DNA of 64,000 bases from Amycolatopsis granulosa (lineage in GTDB: Bacteria; Actinomycetota; Actinomycetes; Mycobacteriales; Pseudonocardiaceae): contig NZ_JAANOV010000001.1 of the NCBI RefSeq assembly GCF_011758745.1, forward strand, positions 5,518,001 to 5,582,000, in the 5' to 3' direction. This document shows positions 19,548-28,062 of this stretch, piece after piece. The position numbers and the translations under genes were made by a program. The number at the start of each line of letters is the position of its first letter. Positions within the stretch are counted from its first letter, which is position 1. The notes beneath the pieces are model-generated. The model made no database searches. It was not told where the DNA came from and saw nothing but the letters and a program-made list of their open reading frames with translations.

Positions 19548-20521
19548 CGCCGGCGTTGCGAGCCGTCGCGCTGGGCGGCGGCCACGGGCTGCACGCGACG
19601 CTGACCGCGCTGCGGCGGCTGACCCCGGACGTGACCGCGGTGGTCACGGTCGCCGACGACGGCGGCTCGTCCGGGCGGCTGCGCCGGGAGCTGGGCCTGC
19701 TGCCGCCCGGGGACCTACGGCAGGCGCTGGCCGCGCTGACGGTCGCCGAGAAGGGCGAGTCGCTGTGGGCGGAGGTGTTCCAGCACCGTTTCGGCGGCAG
19801 TGGCGCGCTGACCGGGCACGCGGTGGGCAACCTGTTGCTGGCCGGGCTGTTCGAGGTGCTGGGCGATCCGGTGGCCGCGCTGGAGGAGGCGCGCCGCCTG
19901 CTGGGGGTGCCCGGCCGGGTGCTGCCGATGTCGCCCGAGCCGCTGGAGATCGAGGCCGAGGTGTCCGGGCTCGACGACGACGGGTCGCTGCGCCGCATCC
20001 GCGGCCAGGTCGCCGTGGCCAGCACACCGGGGCGGGTCGAGCGGATCACGCTGCGCACGCCGGGGCGGCCGGGCGGGGTGCCCGCGGCGTGCGAGGAGGC
20101 GGTGCGGGCCGTGCTGGACGCGGAGGCGGTGTTCCTCGGGCCGGGTTCGTGGTTCACCAGCGTGATCCCGCACCTGATGGTGCCGGGCCTGCACGATGCG
20201 CTGCTGCGCACCGCGGCGACCAAGATCGTGGTCCTCAACCTCGTCCCGCAACCGGGTGAGACGGCGGGGTTCTCACCCGAGCGGCACTTGGACGTACTCT
20301 TCCAGCACGCGCCCGGGCTGCGGGTGGACGCGGTGATCGCCGACCGGGACTCGGTGCCGGCACCGGGCCGCCTGCGGGACGCGGCGGCGGGGCTGGGGGC
20401 GACGACGCTGCTGGCGGATGTGGCAGACCCTGGTCGCGAGGGTGTGCACGATCCGGATGCGCTGGCGAGCTGTGTGCGGGAAGCTCTCGGTCTCAGCGGG
20501 ACCGCGGGCGGGAAAGGGTAG
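19544..20521 (+). CDS. yvcK: YvcK/CofD-like gluconeogenesis and cell-wall factor
   Basis: 325 residues. The Rossmann-like fold begins VALGGGHGLHATLTALRRL, with VTVADDGGSSGRLRRELG and GPGSWFTSVIPHLMVPG. Homologues bind UDP-sugars and are needed for peptidoglycan synthesis on gluconeogenic carbon (YvcK/GlmR in Bacillus, CuvA in mycobacteria). It is coupled with rapZ upstream and lies 9 nt before whiA, as in Streptomyces. Confidence 0.9.
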   Translation: MTPALRAVALGGGHGLHATLTALRRLTPDVTAVVTVADDGGSSGRLRRELGLLPPGDLRQALAALTVAEKGESLWAEVFQHRFGGSGALTGHAVGNLLLAGLFEVLGDPVAALEEARRLLGVPGRVLPMSPEPLEIEAEVSGLDDDGSLRRIRGQVAVASTPGRVERITLRTPGRPGGVPAACEEAVRAVLDAEAVFLGPGSWFTSVIPHLMVPGLHDALLRTAATKIVVLNLVPQPGETAGFSPERHLDVLFQHAPGLRVDAVIADRDSVPAPGRLRDAAAGLGATTLLADVADPGREGVHDPDALASCVREALGLSGTAGGKG

Positions 20522-20530
20522 GGAGGGGCC

Positions 20531-21517
20531 ATGGCGATGACCGCCGCCGTGAAGGACGAGCTCAGCAGGCTGCAGATCACCAAGATCGGGCCGCGCCGGT
20601 CGGAAGTCGCATCGATGCTGCGCTTCGCCGGTGGCCTGCACATCGTGGGGGGACGGGTGGTGGTGGAGGCGGAGCTCGACACGGGTTCGGTCGCGCGGCG
20701 CCTGCGCAAGGAGATCCACGAGCTGTACGGTCACCACTCGGACGTGCACGTGCTGTCCGCCGGCGGGCTGCGCAAGACGACCCGGTACATCGTCCGGGTG
20801 GTTCAGGACGGGGAGAGCCTGGCCCGGCAGACCGGGCTGATCGACCAGCGGGGCCGCCCGGTGCGCGGCCTGCCGGCCGCGGTGGTGTCCGGGGGCATCG
20901 CCGACGCGGAGGCCGCATGGCGGGGCGCCTTCCTGGCGCACGGCTCGTTGACCGAGCCGGGCCGGTCGTCGTCGCTGGAGGTGACCTGTCCCGGCCCGGA
21001 GGCGGCGCTGGCGCTCGTGGGCGCGGCCCGGCGGATGGGCATCCAGGCGAAGTCGCGCGAGGTCCGGGGCGCCGACCGGGTGGTGGTGCGCGACGGTGAC
21101 GCGATCGGCGCCCTGCTGACCCGGCTGGGCGCCCACGCGAGCGTGCTGCAGTGGGAGGAGCGGCGGATGCGCCGCGAGGTCCGGGCGACGGCCAACCGCC
21201 TGGCGAACTTCGACGACGCGAACCTGCGCCGCTCGGCCCGCGCCGCGGTCGCGGCGGCCGCCCGGGTGGAACGGGCCCTCGACATCCTGGCGGACTCGGC
21301 GCCGGAACACCTGCTGGCGGCCGGCCGGCTCCGGCTGGAGAACCGGCAGGCCTCGCTGGAGGAGCTGGGTCAGCTCGCCGACCCGCCGATGACGAAGGAC
21401 GCGGTCGCCGGCCGCATCCGGCGGTTGCTGGCCATGGCCGACAAGCGGGCGAAGGAACTGAACATCCCGGACACCGAAAGCGCGGTCACCCCGGACATGC
21501 TCGAGGAAAGCGTCTGA
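20531..21517 (+). CDS. whiA: WhiA sporulation/cell-division transcription regulator
   Basis: 328 residues. The N-terminal part is the degenerate LAGLIDADG homing-endonuclease-like fold ([20 protein letters not shown]). The C-terminal part is a helix-turn-helix ([30 protein letters not shown]). WhiA, with WhiB, drives sporulation septation genes in Streptomyces and exists in non-sporulating Gram-positives as well. ATG 20531 follows GGAGGGG. A strong hairpin follows the stop. Confidence 0.94.
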   Translation: MAMTAAVKDELSRLQITKIGPRRSEVASMLRFAGGLHIVGGRVVVEAELDTGSVARRLRKEIHELYGHHSDVHVLSAGGLRKTTRYIVRVVQDGESLARQTGLIDQRGRPVRGLPAAVVSGGIADAEAAWRGAFLAHGSLTEPGRSSSLEVTCPGPEAALALVGAARRMGIQAKSREVRGADRVVVRDGDAIGALLTRLGAHASVLQWEERRMRREVRATANRLANFDDANLRRSARAAVAAAARVERALDILADSAPEHLLAAGRLRLENRQASLEELGQLADPPMTKDAVAGRIRRLLAMADKRAKELNIPDTESAVTPDMLEESV

Positions 21518-21575
21518 CTCCGCACGGGACGCGGCCGCAGGTGACGGGATCGCGTCTCCGCGCTGATCCGCCGGA

Positions 21576-21624
21576 CCAGGCGGTCTCCCGCGCCGGACGA
21601 TCAGCGCCGGCGCGGGAGACCTGG
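21576..21624 (+). terminator. Bidirectional hairpin between whiA and a convergent gene
   Basis: Arm 21576-21596 pairs with 21607-21624 across a 10-nt loop. All 18 bases of the 3' arm are matched and a 3-nt bulge sits in the 5' arm. It is placed between the convergent whiA and serine hydrolase genes. No T-run follows on either side. Confidence 0.7.
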
Positions 21625-21652
21625 TGGGTGGCGGGCTCCTGCGGGGAAAACC

Positions 21653-22471
21653 TCAGGACAGCAACGATTTCACGGCTGCCGTCGCCACGGTGACCTCTGC
21701 CATCGCGGTTTGCATGGGCGTTCCGCCCGGTCGGTGGCTGAGCACCACCACGATGTACCGGTCGCCGTTGCCGACCACGCCGCTGGTGTGCGCGTCCACG
21801 CCGCCGCGGCCGGCCGCCCAGCCCTGTTTGATCGCCCGCGGGACGCCGGGCAGCGCGTCCGGGATGCCGAAGAACTGGTCCGTTCCGTCGGCCGCCACCC
21901 GCTCCGCGGCGCGGAGCGGGTCGAGGATCAGGCGGCGCTGGTCGGCCGGCAGGGCGAGCACCGCCCGGTACACCGTGACCATGTCCGACGCCGACAGCAA
22001 CGTGTCGCCCCAGCGGCTCGAGTCGGCCGGCGGCTCGGTCGCGGTCAGGCTGAGCGACTGCGCGACGCGGTGGACGATGTCCGGGCCGCCGCCGGACTGC
22101 CACAGCGCACTGGCGATCACGTCGTCGCTGGCGGCCAGCATGCGGGCGACTCGCGGGCTCGGCCGGTCGCTGGTCACCTTGCCGCGCTGCACCAGGTCCA
22201 GCGCGATGATCACCTTCACCAGCGACGCCGACCGGAACCGGGCGTCGGTGCCCTCCGCCCGCAGGACCCGGTCCTGCGTGCGGTCGTAGACCAGCACGCT
22301 GGTCTCCGACGCGTCGGCGGCCACCGTCGTGGAGGAGGTGCTGCCGGCGCCGCGGACCAGGAAGGCGGTCCCGAGGGCGAGGGCGATCACGACGACCGCG
22401 GTGACGAGGACGGAGACCGGACCACGCCGGTGTGGCTTCAGCTGCACGGTCGGCGCCGTGTGCACAGACAT
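21653..22471 (-). CDS. Membrane-anchored serine hydrolase, class A beta-lactamase-like
   Basis: About 272 residues from ATG (complement 22469-22471). Upstream in-frame ATGs at 22483 and 22516 would add 4 or 15 residues. One transmembrane segment near the N-terminus (VSVLVTAVVVIALALGTAFLV) places the rest outside. The SxxK motif is SLVK in RSASLVKVIIAL. The SDN position reads SDD and the KTG position reads KQG (IKQGWAAG). The fold fits penicillin-interacting enzymes, but the altered motifs make beta-lactam hydrolysis uncertain. It is divergent from a two-component system, which could sense cell-wall stress. Confidence 0.75.
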   Translation of the reverse strand: MSVHTAPTVQLKPHRRGPVSVLVTAVVVIALALGTAFLVRGAGSTSSTTVAADASETSVLVYDRTQDRVLRAEGTDARFRSASLVKVIIALDLVQRGKVTSDRPSPRVARMLAASDDVIASALWQSGGGPDIVHRVAQSLSLTATEPPADSSRWGDTLLSASDMVTVYRAVLALPADQRRLILDPLRAAERVAADGTDQFFGIPDALPGVPRAIKQGWAAGRGGVDAHTSGVVGNGDRYIVVVLSHRPGGTPMQTAMAEVTVATAAVKSLLS

Positions 22472-22560
22472 GCCGATCAGCATCGGGCAGCGATGTCCGG
22501 GTCCCGTCGCCGTCATGTCATGGTTTTGCTACCAAGTCGCGGCAGTTGGTGACCGACCGC

Positions 22561-22566
22561 CATAAT
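22561..22566 (+). promoter_or_regulatory. -10 box of response regulator operon
   Basis: CATAAT, one base from TATAAT, ends 6 nt before GTG 22573. The start has no Shine-Dalgarno. This fits a leaderless transcript. Confidence 0.5.
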
Positions 22567-22572
22567 CGCGGC

Positions 22573-23247
22573 GTGGCGAGTCTGCTGTTGATCGAGGACG
22601 ACCCGGCCGTCCGGGAAGGACTGTGCCTGGGCCTGCGCCGGCACGGTCACGACGTGGCACCGGCTCCGGACGGGGAACGCGGGTTGCGCCTGCTCGCCGC
22701 CGGCCGTCCGGACCTCGTGCTGCTCGACCTGATGCTGCCCGGGATCGACGGGTTCGAGGTGTGCCGCCGCATCCGCGCGACCGCTCCGGTGCCGATCATC
22801 ATGCTCACCGCCCGGGGTGACGACATCGACGTGGTCGGCGGGCTCGAAGCCGGAGCCGACGACTACGTGGTCAAACCCGTGCAGTCGCGCGTGCTGGACG
22901 CGCGCATCAAAGCCGTGCTGCGGCGCGGTGGCGCCGCCGGCCACGACCGCGAACAGCACGGCGACCTGATGATCGACCGGGCCGCCTGCGAGGTCACCAA
23001 GAAGGGGCACCCGGTCCGGCTGACGCCGACCGAGTTGCGGCTGCTGCTGGAACTCTCCCGCGTCCCCGGCCGCGTGCTCAGCCGTCAGCAGCTGCTGGAA
23101 CTGGTGTGGGAACACGACTACCTCGGCGATTCACGGCTCGTCGACGCCTGCGTGCAGCGGCTGCGCGCGAAGCTGGAGGACCGGCCCGCCGCGCCGGTCT
23201 ACGTGCGCACCGTGCGCGGGTTCGGCTACCGGTTCGGTCCACTGTGA
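22573..23247 (+). CDS. OmpR/PhoB-family response regulator
   Basis: 224 residues. The receiver domain has the acidic pair IEDD, the phosphorylated Asp52 in LVLLDLMLPG, Thr in MLTARG and Lys in VKPV. The C-terminal winged helix (RLTPTELRLLLELSRVPGRVLSRQQLLELVW, VRTVRGFGYRF) is of the OmpR type. It is coupled by GTGA to the histidine kinase gene. The arrangement regulator-kinase-lipoprotein resembles actinobacterial envelope-stress systems such as Cse or AfsQ, but orthology cannot be fixed from sequence reading alone. Confidence 0.88.
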   Translation: MASLLLIEDDPAVREGLCLGLRRHGHDVAPAPDGERGLRLLAAGRPDLVLLDLMLPGIDGFEVCRRIRATAPVPIIMLTARGDDIDVVGGLEAGADDYVVKPVQSRVLDARIKAVLRRGGAAGHDREQHGDLMIDRAACEVTKKGHPVRLTPTELRLLLELSRVPGRVLSRQQLLELVWEHDYLGDSRLVDACVQRLRAKLEDRPAAPVYVRTVRGFGYRFGPL

Positions 23248-24683
23248 TCAGGCGAATCCTGGCGCTGCTGCGCGGAATCCGCGTCCGCCTGGTGCTGATC
23301 ATCAGCCTCGTCGCGGTGGTGGCGACCGCCGGCGCGACCGGCATCAACTACGTCAGCGCGCGGCGCACGGTGCTCGCGGCGGCCCAGGACCGGCTGATGA
23401 ATCAGCTGCGCCAGGACGTCGACGCCCTCGCCCCCACCGTGCGGATGCCGCCCGACCGGACCACCCTCGACGAGCTCACCACCGTCATCCGCGGATTGTT
23501 CGTCTTCGTCCGCTACCGCGATATGGTCTCGCACAACTCCTCCTCCCCGTCTTCGTGGCCGCTCGGGACTCCGATCCCGCCCGAGCTGGTGTCCCGCGTC
23601 CGCACCGAGGGGCGGTTGGTCTTCCAGCGCATCTCCGACCGCGACATCGGCCCGGCACTGGTGGTCGGCATGCCCGTGATGACGGTCGGCACGGACTTCC
23701 GCCCGGTGCCGTCCGGACTCGAGGTGTACGCCGAGTACCCGCTGTTTCAGGAACAGCAGCAGATCAGCGAGTTCGCGCTCAACGGCTGGCGCACGGCGGC
23801 CGTGGTGGTGCCCCTGGCGGTGATCCTCGCGTGGCTGGCCGCGGGTGCGGTGCTCCGGCCGGTCCGGCGGCTGCGCGACGGTGCCCGGGACCTGGCGCAC
23901 GGACGGCTGTCCACCCGGCTGCCGGAACGCGGCGGCGACGAGCTGGCCGAGCTGGCGCGCACCTTCAACGAGTCCGCCGCGAGCCTGGAACAGTCCGTGG
24001 GGGACCTGCGGCGGATGGAGGCCGACGCGCGCCGGTTCGTCGCCGACGTCTCGCACGAGTTGCGCACCCCGCTCGCGGCCATGACCGCCGTGACCGAGGT
24101 GCTCGACGAGGAGGGGGCGCGCCTGCCCGGTGACGCCGGCACCGCGGCCCGGCTGATCAGCGAGGAGACCCGCAAACTGACCCGGCTCGTGGACGATCTC
24201 ATCGAGATCTCCCGCTTCGACAACGGCCGTGCCCGGATGGACCGGCGGGAGGCCGACCTGGGCGAGCTGATCGCGGCGACCTTGCGCACCCGTCAGTGGA
24301 CGGACCGGGTCGGGGCCGCGCTGCCGGCCGGGATCACCGCCCCGGTGGACGCGCGACGATTCGACGTCATCGTGGCGAACCTGGTCGGCAACGCGCTGCG
24401 CCACGGCGCCCCGCCGGTGCGGGTGCGGCTGTGCCCCTCCGGCCCGGACGCCCTCGTCGAGGTCACCGACCACGGACCGGGCCTGGCCGAGGACGTGCTG
24501 CCGCACGTGTTCGACCGGTTCTACAAGGCCGACAGCGCACGGACGAGGTCGGAGGGCAGCGGTCTGGGTTTGTCGATCGCGCAGAACAATGCCGTCCTGC
24601 ACGGGGGCACGCTCGAAGCGGGCAACCGGCCGGGAGGTGGGGCGCGGTTCCTGCTGCGGCTGCCCCGGACGGTGGCGCCGTGA
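23244..24683 (+). CDS. Membrane sensor histidine kinase
   Basis: 479 residues. Topology: TM1 about 14-36, an extracellular sensor of about 140 residues, TM2 about 174-196, then HAMP. The HisKA dimerisation domain has the phospho-acceptor His271 in VADVSHELRTPLAAM. The ATPase domain has an N box (VANLVGNALRHG), G1 (DHGPGLAED) and G2 (GSGLGLSIAQ). GTG 23244 overlaps the regulator stop and its own stop overlaps the lipoprotein start (TGATG). The signal sensed is unknown. Confidence 0.9.
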   Translation: MIRRILALLRGIRVRLVLIISLVAVVATAGATGINYVSARRTVLAAAQDRLMNQLRQDVDALAPTVRMPPDRTTLDELTTVIRGLFVFVRYRDMVSHNSSSPSSWPLGTPIPPELVSRVRTEGRLVFQRISDRDIGPALVVGMPVMTVGTDFRPVPSGLEVYAEYPLFQEQQQISEFALNGWRTAAVVVPLAVILAWLAAGAVLRPVRRLRDGARDLAHGRLSTRLPERGGDELAELARTFNESAASLEQSVGDLRRMEADARRFVADVSHELRTPLAAMTAVTEVLDEEGARLPGDAGTAARLISEETRKLTRLVDDLIEISRFDNGRARMDRREADLGELIAATLRTRQWTDRVGAALPAGITAPVDARRFDVIVANLVGNALRHGAPPVRVRLCPSGPDALVEVTDHGPGLAEDVLPHVFDRFYKADSARTRSEGSGLGLSIAQNNAVLHGGTLEAGNRPGGGARFLLRLPRTVAP

Positions 24684-25216
24684 TGCGGTGGGTCGCGCTG
24701 CTGCTCGTGCTGGTGCTCGCCGGGTGCGGCGTCCGGCCGACAAGGCCGGTCGGGGCGGGGGAGGGGCCGATCGGGGTGGCGCCCGGGCCGATCCTGTACT
24801 TCCAGCGCGCGGGGGCCACGACACCGGTGCTGCGCCAGACCGGTCATCTGGGCACCGTGCGGGAAGCGGTCGCCCTGCTCCTGGCTGGTCCGACCCCGCA
24901 GGAGCAGGATTTGGACTACTACACCGCCATCGGACCCGTAGCGGCCTCCGCCACGTCCGTCGGGCCGGTGCGGGACGGCGTGGTGACAGTGGACTTCACC
25001 ATGCCCCTGGAGTACGTCGGGCAGGAGGCGAAGGCCCAGATCGCGTGCACCGTGATCGCGGTGAACGCCCAGCTCGGTGCCAATGCCCGCAATCTGCTCG
25101 TCCGGTTCCGCAGCGTTCCGGGCGTCACGCAGTTGTCGGGCCCGGACGCCTTTCCCGCGGCGGCCGGGCCGTACGCCCAGGATGCGCCCCGGGGCTGCCC
25201 GGCCATGCCCAGGTGA
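24683..25216 (+). CDS. GerMN-domain lipoprotein
   Basis: 177 residues. The signal peptide ends in a lipobox (VLAGC, lipidated Cys15). The rest is one GerMN domain (VREAVALLLAGPTPQEQ and DGVVTVDFTMPLEYVG). ATG 24683 overlaps the kinase stop. GTG 24680 is possible. Lipoproteins with this domain accompany sensor kinases in actinobacteria (LpqB with MtrAB, CseA-type proteins), so a role in modulating the sensor is likely but inferred. Confidence 0.8.
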   Translation: MRWVALLLVLVLAGCGVRPTRPVGAGEGPIGVAPGPILYFQRAGATTPVLRQTGHLGTVREAVALLLAGPTPQEQDLDYYTAIGPVAASATSVGPVRDGVVTVDFTMPLEYVGQEAKAQIACTVIAVNAQLGANARNLLVRFRSVPGVTQLSGPDAFPAAAGPYAQDAPRGCPAMPR

Positions 25217-25230
25217 GGACCCGCCGGGGC

Positions 25231-25935
25231 TCAGGTCGCGTCGTGGAAGACGAGGCCGAGCGTGTGACGGATGCCGCTGCGGACGGTGCTGACGCCGTGC
25301 CGCACCGGTGCCGCCGACCAGCCCCGCGACGAGCGCACCGGGCGGTCCCGCGTGGTGAAGATCAGCGCGTGTCCCTGCGGCAACACGGTCACCGTGCCGC
25401 GGGACTGGGCCCTTGGCCGCTGCTCGACGAGCAGGAACTCACCGCCGGTGTGGTCGGTGCCGGGTGCGTCCAGGCCGATCACGACCTGCAGCGGGAACAC
25501 CAGCTCTCCGTAGAGGTCGCGGTGCAACGCGTTCCAGTCACCGGCCCGGTACCGCAGCAGGATCGGGGTCGGGCGGGTCTGGCCTGCCCGGTGACAGCGG
25601 TCCAGCCAGGTCGCCAGGTCGTCCGGCCACGGTGCGTCCCAGCCGAGCTTGGCGGCCCAGTCCCGGGCGACCGGCAGCAGGCGCGGGTAGAACGCCTCGC
25701 GCAGCCGTGCTACCGGATCCGGCAGCGGGTGGTCGAAGTACCGGTACTGCCCGGAGCCGAACCGGAAGCGCGCCATGTCGATCGTGGACCGGAACCGGCC
25801 GGGGTCGTCGTAGAGCGCCGCCAGCTCGCGGCATTCGGCCGGGCTCAGGATCGGGGGCGTGAGCGCGCAGCCGAGGTCGTTCAGGTCCCGGGTGAGAGCC
25901 GGCCAGTCCAGGCCGGCGAGGTCGGTGGTCCGCAC
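25231..25935 (-). CDS. 2-oxoglutarate/Fe(II)-dependent dioxygenase
   Basis: 234 residues. The iron ligands are His138 and Asp140 in ALHRDLYGE and His213 in PVRHGVSTV; Arg223 (SGIRHTLGLVFHDAT) is placed to bind 2-oxoglutarate. The N-terminal half (CALTPPILSPAECRELAALYDD) resembles the prolyl-4-hydroxylase/AlkB-like superfamily with a fused leader. Substrate unknown. The GTG start (complement 25933-25935) is preceded by CACACT and 7 nt on the minus strand, so it may be leaderless. It is divergent from a MarR regulator, a plausible controller. Confidence 0.8.
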   Translation of the reverse strand: MRTTDLAGLDWPALTRDLNDLGCALTPPILSPAECRELAALYDDPGRFRSTIDMARFRFGSGQYRYFDHPLPDPVARLREAFYPRLLPVARDWAAKLGWDAPWPDDLATWLDRCHRAGQTRPTPILLRYRAGDWNALHRDLYGELVFPLQVVIGLDAPGTDHTGGEFLLVEQRPRAQSRGTVTVLPQGHALIFTTRDRPVRSSRGWSAAPVRHGVSTVRSGIRHTLGLVFHDAT

Positions 25936-25954
25936 GTCCGCGAGTGTGCGCCGG

Positions 25955-25978
25955 TTTCCGGCCGGGGGCTGGCGGAAA
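25955..25978. promoter_or_regulatory. Candidate MarR operator between divergent genes
   Basis: TTTCCG at 25955-25960 and CGGAAA at 25973-25978 form a 24-bp spaced palindrome with 12 nt between arms. It lies between the dioxygenase and marR starts. The size and symmetry fit a dimeric winged-helix repressor; binding is not shown. Confidence 0.35.
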
Positions 25979-26039
25979 TCGGCCGGGGAGCCCGCCGGAC
26001 GGCGATCCCCGCTGCCGGCGGCGTGGGATCATGACCGGC

Positions 26040-26504
26040 ATGGCGAGCGAAGGACCAACCACGGAGGAGGCCGTGCGCACCGCGTTGCTGCTCCTGCCGC
26101 GGCTGGTGGGGCGCGCCAAGAAGATCCCGGTCCCGGAGTCGCTGCGCGGGTTCTCCCTCGCCCCGCGGCACCTGTCGCTGCTGTCCTACCTGCTCTTCGA
26201 CGGGCCGATGACGGTCAACGAGCTGGCCGCGCGTCTGGAGGTCGCGTCCACCACGGTCAGCCTGATGGTCGGCGACCTCAGCCGCCGCGGCATCCTCACG
26301 CGCACCGAGGACGAGCAGGATCGGCGCCGCACCATCGTGAGCATCGCCGCGGCGTACCACACGGATGTGGAGGGCTGGCTCGCCACCGGCGCACGTGCCT
26401 GGCGCACCGCGCTGGAGCCGCTCACGCCCGCACAGCGGCGGATGTTCCTCGACACGCTGCGCGCCTACGAGCGTGAAGTCGAGCAGGAGCGGGGTCCCGG
26501 GTAG
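26040..26504 (+). CDS. MarR-family transcription regulator
   Basis: 154 residues from ATG 26040 (ATG 26031 also in frame). The winged helix-turn-helix is MTVNELAARLEVASTTVSLMVGDLSRRGIL, followed by the wing RTEDEQDRRRTIVSI. Helices at both ends would dimerise. GATCAT lies 7 nt before ATG 26040, a possible leaderless -10. Its stop codon TAG (26502-26504) is part of the -10 box of the following operon. Ligand unknown. Confidence 0.85.
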   Translation: MASEGPTTEEAVRTALLLLPRLVGRAKKIPVPESLRGFSLAPRHLSLLSYLLFDGPMTVNELAARLEVASTTVSLMVGDLSRRGILTRTEDEQDRRRTIVSIAAAYHTDVEGWLATGARAWRTALEPLTPAQRRMFLDTLRAYEREVEQERGPG

Positions 26505-26507
26505 TCT
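26502..26507 (+). promoter_or_regulatory. -10 box of the SMC-like operon
   Basis: TAGTCT overlaps the marR stop codon and ends 8 nt before GTG 26516, which lacks a Shine-Dalgarno. The operon therefore probably has its own leaderless promoter rather than relying on marR read-through. No clear -35. Confidence 0.5.
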
Positions 26508-26515
26508 GGCCCGCT

Positions 26516-27994
26516 GTGCGTGACTCGGACCTGATCAGCGGGGGGCTGGTGGACGAGGGCCTGGCCCGGCGGCTCAAGGCGCTCGCCTGCACCGCGCCCC
26601 TGCACGACCTGGACGCGCGCAAGGCGAAGCTGGACTGGGCCGACGCGACCGTCTACCAGATGGCCGAGATCGCGCTGCACACCATCGACCTGGTCACCAT
26701 CGCGATGGACTTCGACACCGGCGCCGGCCACGACGACGTGGTGCGCCGCCTGCAACCGTTCATCGCCGCCCAGGCCCCGCAGCGCCCCGCGGAGGAGCAC
26801 CTGCGGGTCGCGCGCTGGGTGCTGGACAACCTGATCAACGTCGGCACCACGGACCGCGGCTTCCGCCGGGTCTACGGCAGCCTGGACGCGCACGGCCGTT
26901 ACCGGCGCCGCGCGTTCGACTTCAAGCTGCTCGTCGAGCTGGCGGCCCCGGACGGCGAGGTGTACCTGCGGGCCAGCGACGAGGCGATCAACGTGCTGGT
27001 CGGCGCGCTGGACACCGACGTGGAGTCGGCGCAGATCGCGGCCGAGGTCAAGTTGGAGAACCTGATCAGCCGTGGCCGGCTGGCGGACGCGAAGCTCGCC
27101 GCCGAGCAGGCGCGCTACCGCACCGTCCAGTACGGCGAGACGTTGCGGGCCAAGCTCGACGCGACCCGCCGCGATGTGCGTGCGGTGGACTGGGACCGGG
27201 AGATGCCGGAGCTGCTGGACTCCGCGCTGACCCACATCGAATCCCGGTTCCGGGCCGAGAACGCGATCCTGCGCAACATCACCGCGGCCCGGGACGAGGC
27301 CGAGGACGTCGACCACAAGCGCCGTGCCGCCGAGCTGGTCGACATCGTCGGCGACTGCATCAGCCGCCACACCCGGCTGCAGGCGCGGTTGCAGGCCGCC
27401 GGCGCGGTGTTCCGCGCCGAGCAGGACCGCCAGCAGTTCTCCGGTCCGCCGCGGCGGGCCACGGTCGACCTGTTCGGCCAGATCCTGATGCCCGCGCTCG
27501 AACTGCCGATCGCCGAGGCCGTCGCGCCGCTGGAGTCGTACTTCCAGGCCGCGTCCGGGCTGACCGTGCCGACCGTGCCCGCGCTGCCGTCGCTGGTGTC
27601 GTTGCTGCTGCGGCCGGCACCCGAGCGCGACAAGGTGGTGGGCGAGGTGCCGGAGCCGGAGCTCGTCCCGCCCGAGAGCCTCGACCACTACAGTGACGAG
27701 CAGTGGCGGCGCGCGGACGAGCTGCTGGACCTGCCCGGGGTGCCGCGGCGGCTGTCCGGCGTGCTGGCCGAGGCGCGCGAGCTCGACCCGCAGCTGCCGC
27801 GTCTGGTGGCGTTGCGGGCGCTGCACTCCTACAGTCCCGAGGTGGGCGCGGCGATCCGGCAGGGGGACGACCGGGCGCTGCTCGCCGTCGACGACGGCAC
27901 ACCACTGGCCGACGGCGAGTTCGGCGGCGCCGACCTGCTGCTGAGCACGGTCCGGCTGGACCGCGACGTTGTGGACGAAGAGGGGGCGGCATGA
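26516..27994 (+). CDS. JetA/MukF-like kleisin subunit of SMC complex
   Basis: 492 residues, predicted cytoplasmic and mainly helical. It begins with a helical region that looks winged-helix-like (GGLVDEGLARRLKALACTAPLHDLD). A long central helical part follows (about 160-290: ESAQIAAEVKLENLISRGRLADAKLAAEQARYR), then a C-terminal helical domain with acidic stretches. Together with the next two genes the order and sizes match JetA-JetB-JetC of Wadjet or MukF-MukE-MukB condensins. No catalytic motif is visible. The assignment rests mostly on context and on overall architecture; a profile search (DUF3375/MukF) would be decisive. The stop overlaps a 23-codon frame. Confidence 0.6.
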   Translation: MRDSDLISGGLVDEGLARRLKALACTAPLHDLDARKAKLDWADATVYQMAEIALHTIDLVTIAMDFDTGAGHDDVVRRLQPFIAAQAPQRPAEEHLRVARWVLDNLINVGTTDRGFRRVYGSLDAHGRYRRRAFDFKLLVELAAPDGEVYLRASDEAINVLVGALDTDVESAQIAAEVKLENLISRGRLADAKLAAEQARYRTVQYGETLRAKLDATRRDVRAVDWDREMPELLDSALTHIESRFRAENAILRNITAARDEAEDVDHKRRAAELVDIVGDCISRHTRLQARLQAAGAVFRAEQDRQQFSGPPRRATVDLFGQILMPALELPIAEAVAPLESYFQAASGLTVPTVPALPSLVSLLLRPAPERDKVVGEVPEPELVPPESLDHYSDEQWRRADELLDLPGVPRRLSGVLAEARELDPQLPRLVALRALHSYSPEVGAAIRQGDDRALLAVDDGTPLADGEFGGADLLLSTVRLDRDVVDEEGAA

Positions 27995-28062
27995 GGACTG
28001 CGCGCAGGTCCGGATCATCCGGTGCCGGGCGGAGCGCGTCCGGCGCGGAGGTGCCGGCATGA
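27991..28062 (+). CDS. 23-codon relay frame between jetA-like and jetB-like genes
   Basis: ATG 27991 overlaps the upstream stop (ATGA) and has AGGGGG 4 nt upstream. The 23-codon frame, rich in Ser, Arg, Gly and Ala, fills the 64-nt spacer, and its TGA (28060-28062) overlaps the next ATG at 28059 (ATGA). Either a tiny basic peptide is made or the frame serves to carry ribosomes across. The downstream gene also has its own GGAGG 7 nt before ATG. Confidence 0.35.
   Translation: MRTARRSGSSGAGRSASGAEVPA

Noticed and set aside
21653-22471. Ordinary class A beta-lactamase
   Set aside because: SDN and KTG boxes are changed to SDD and KQG; only SxxK is normal. It was kept as a serine hydrolase.
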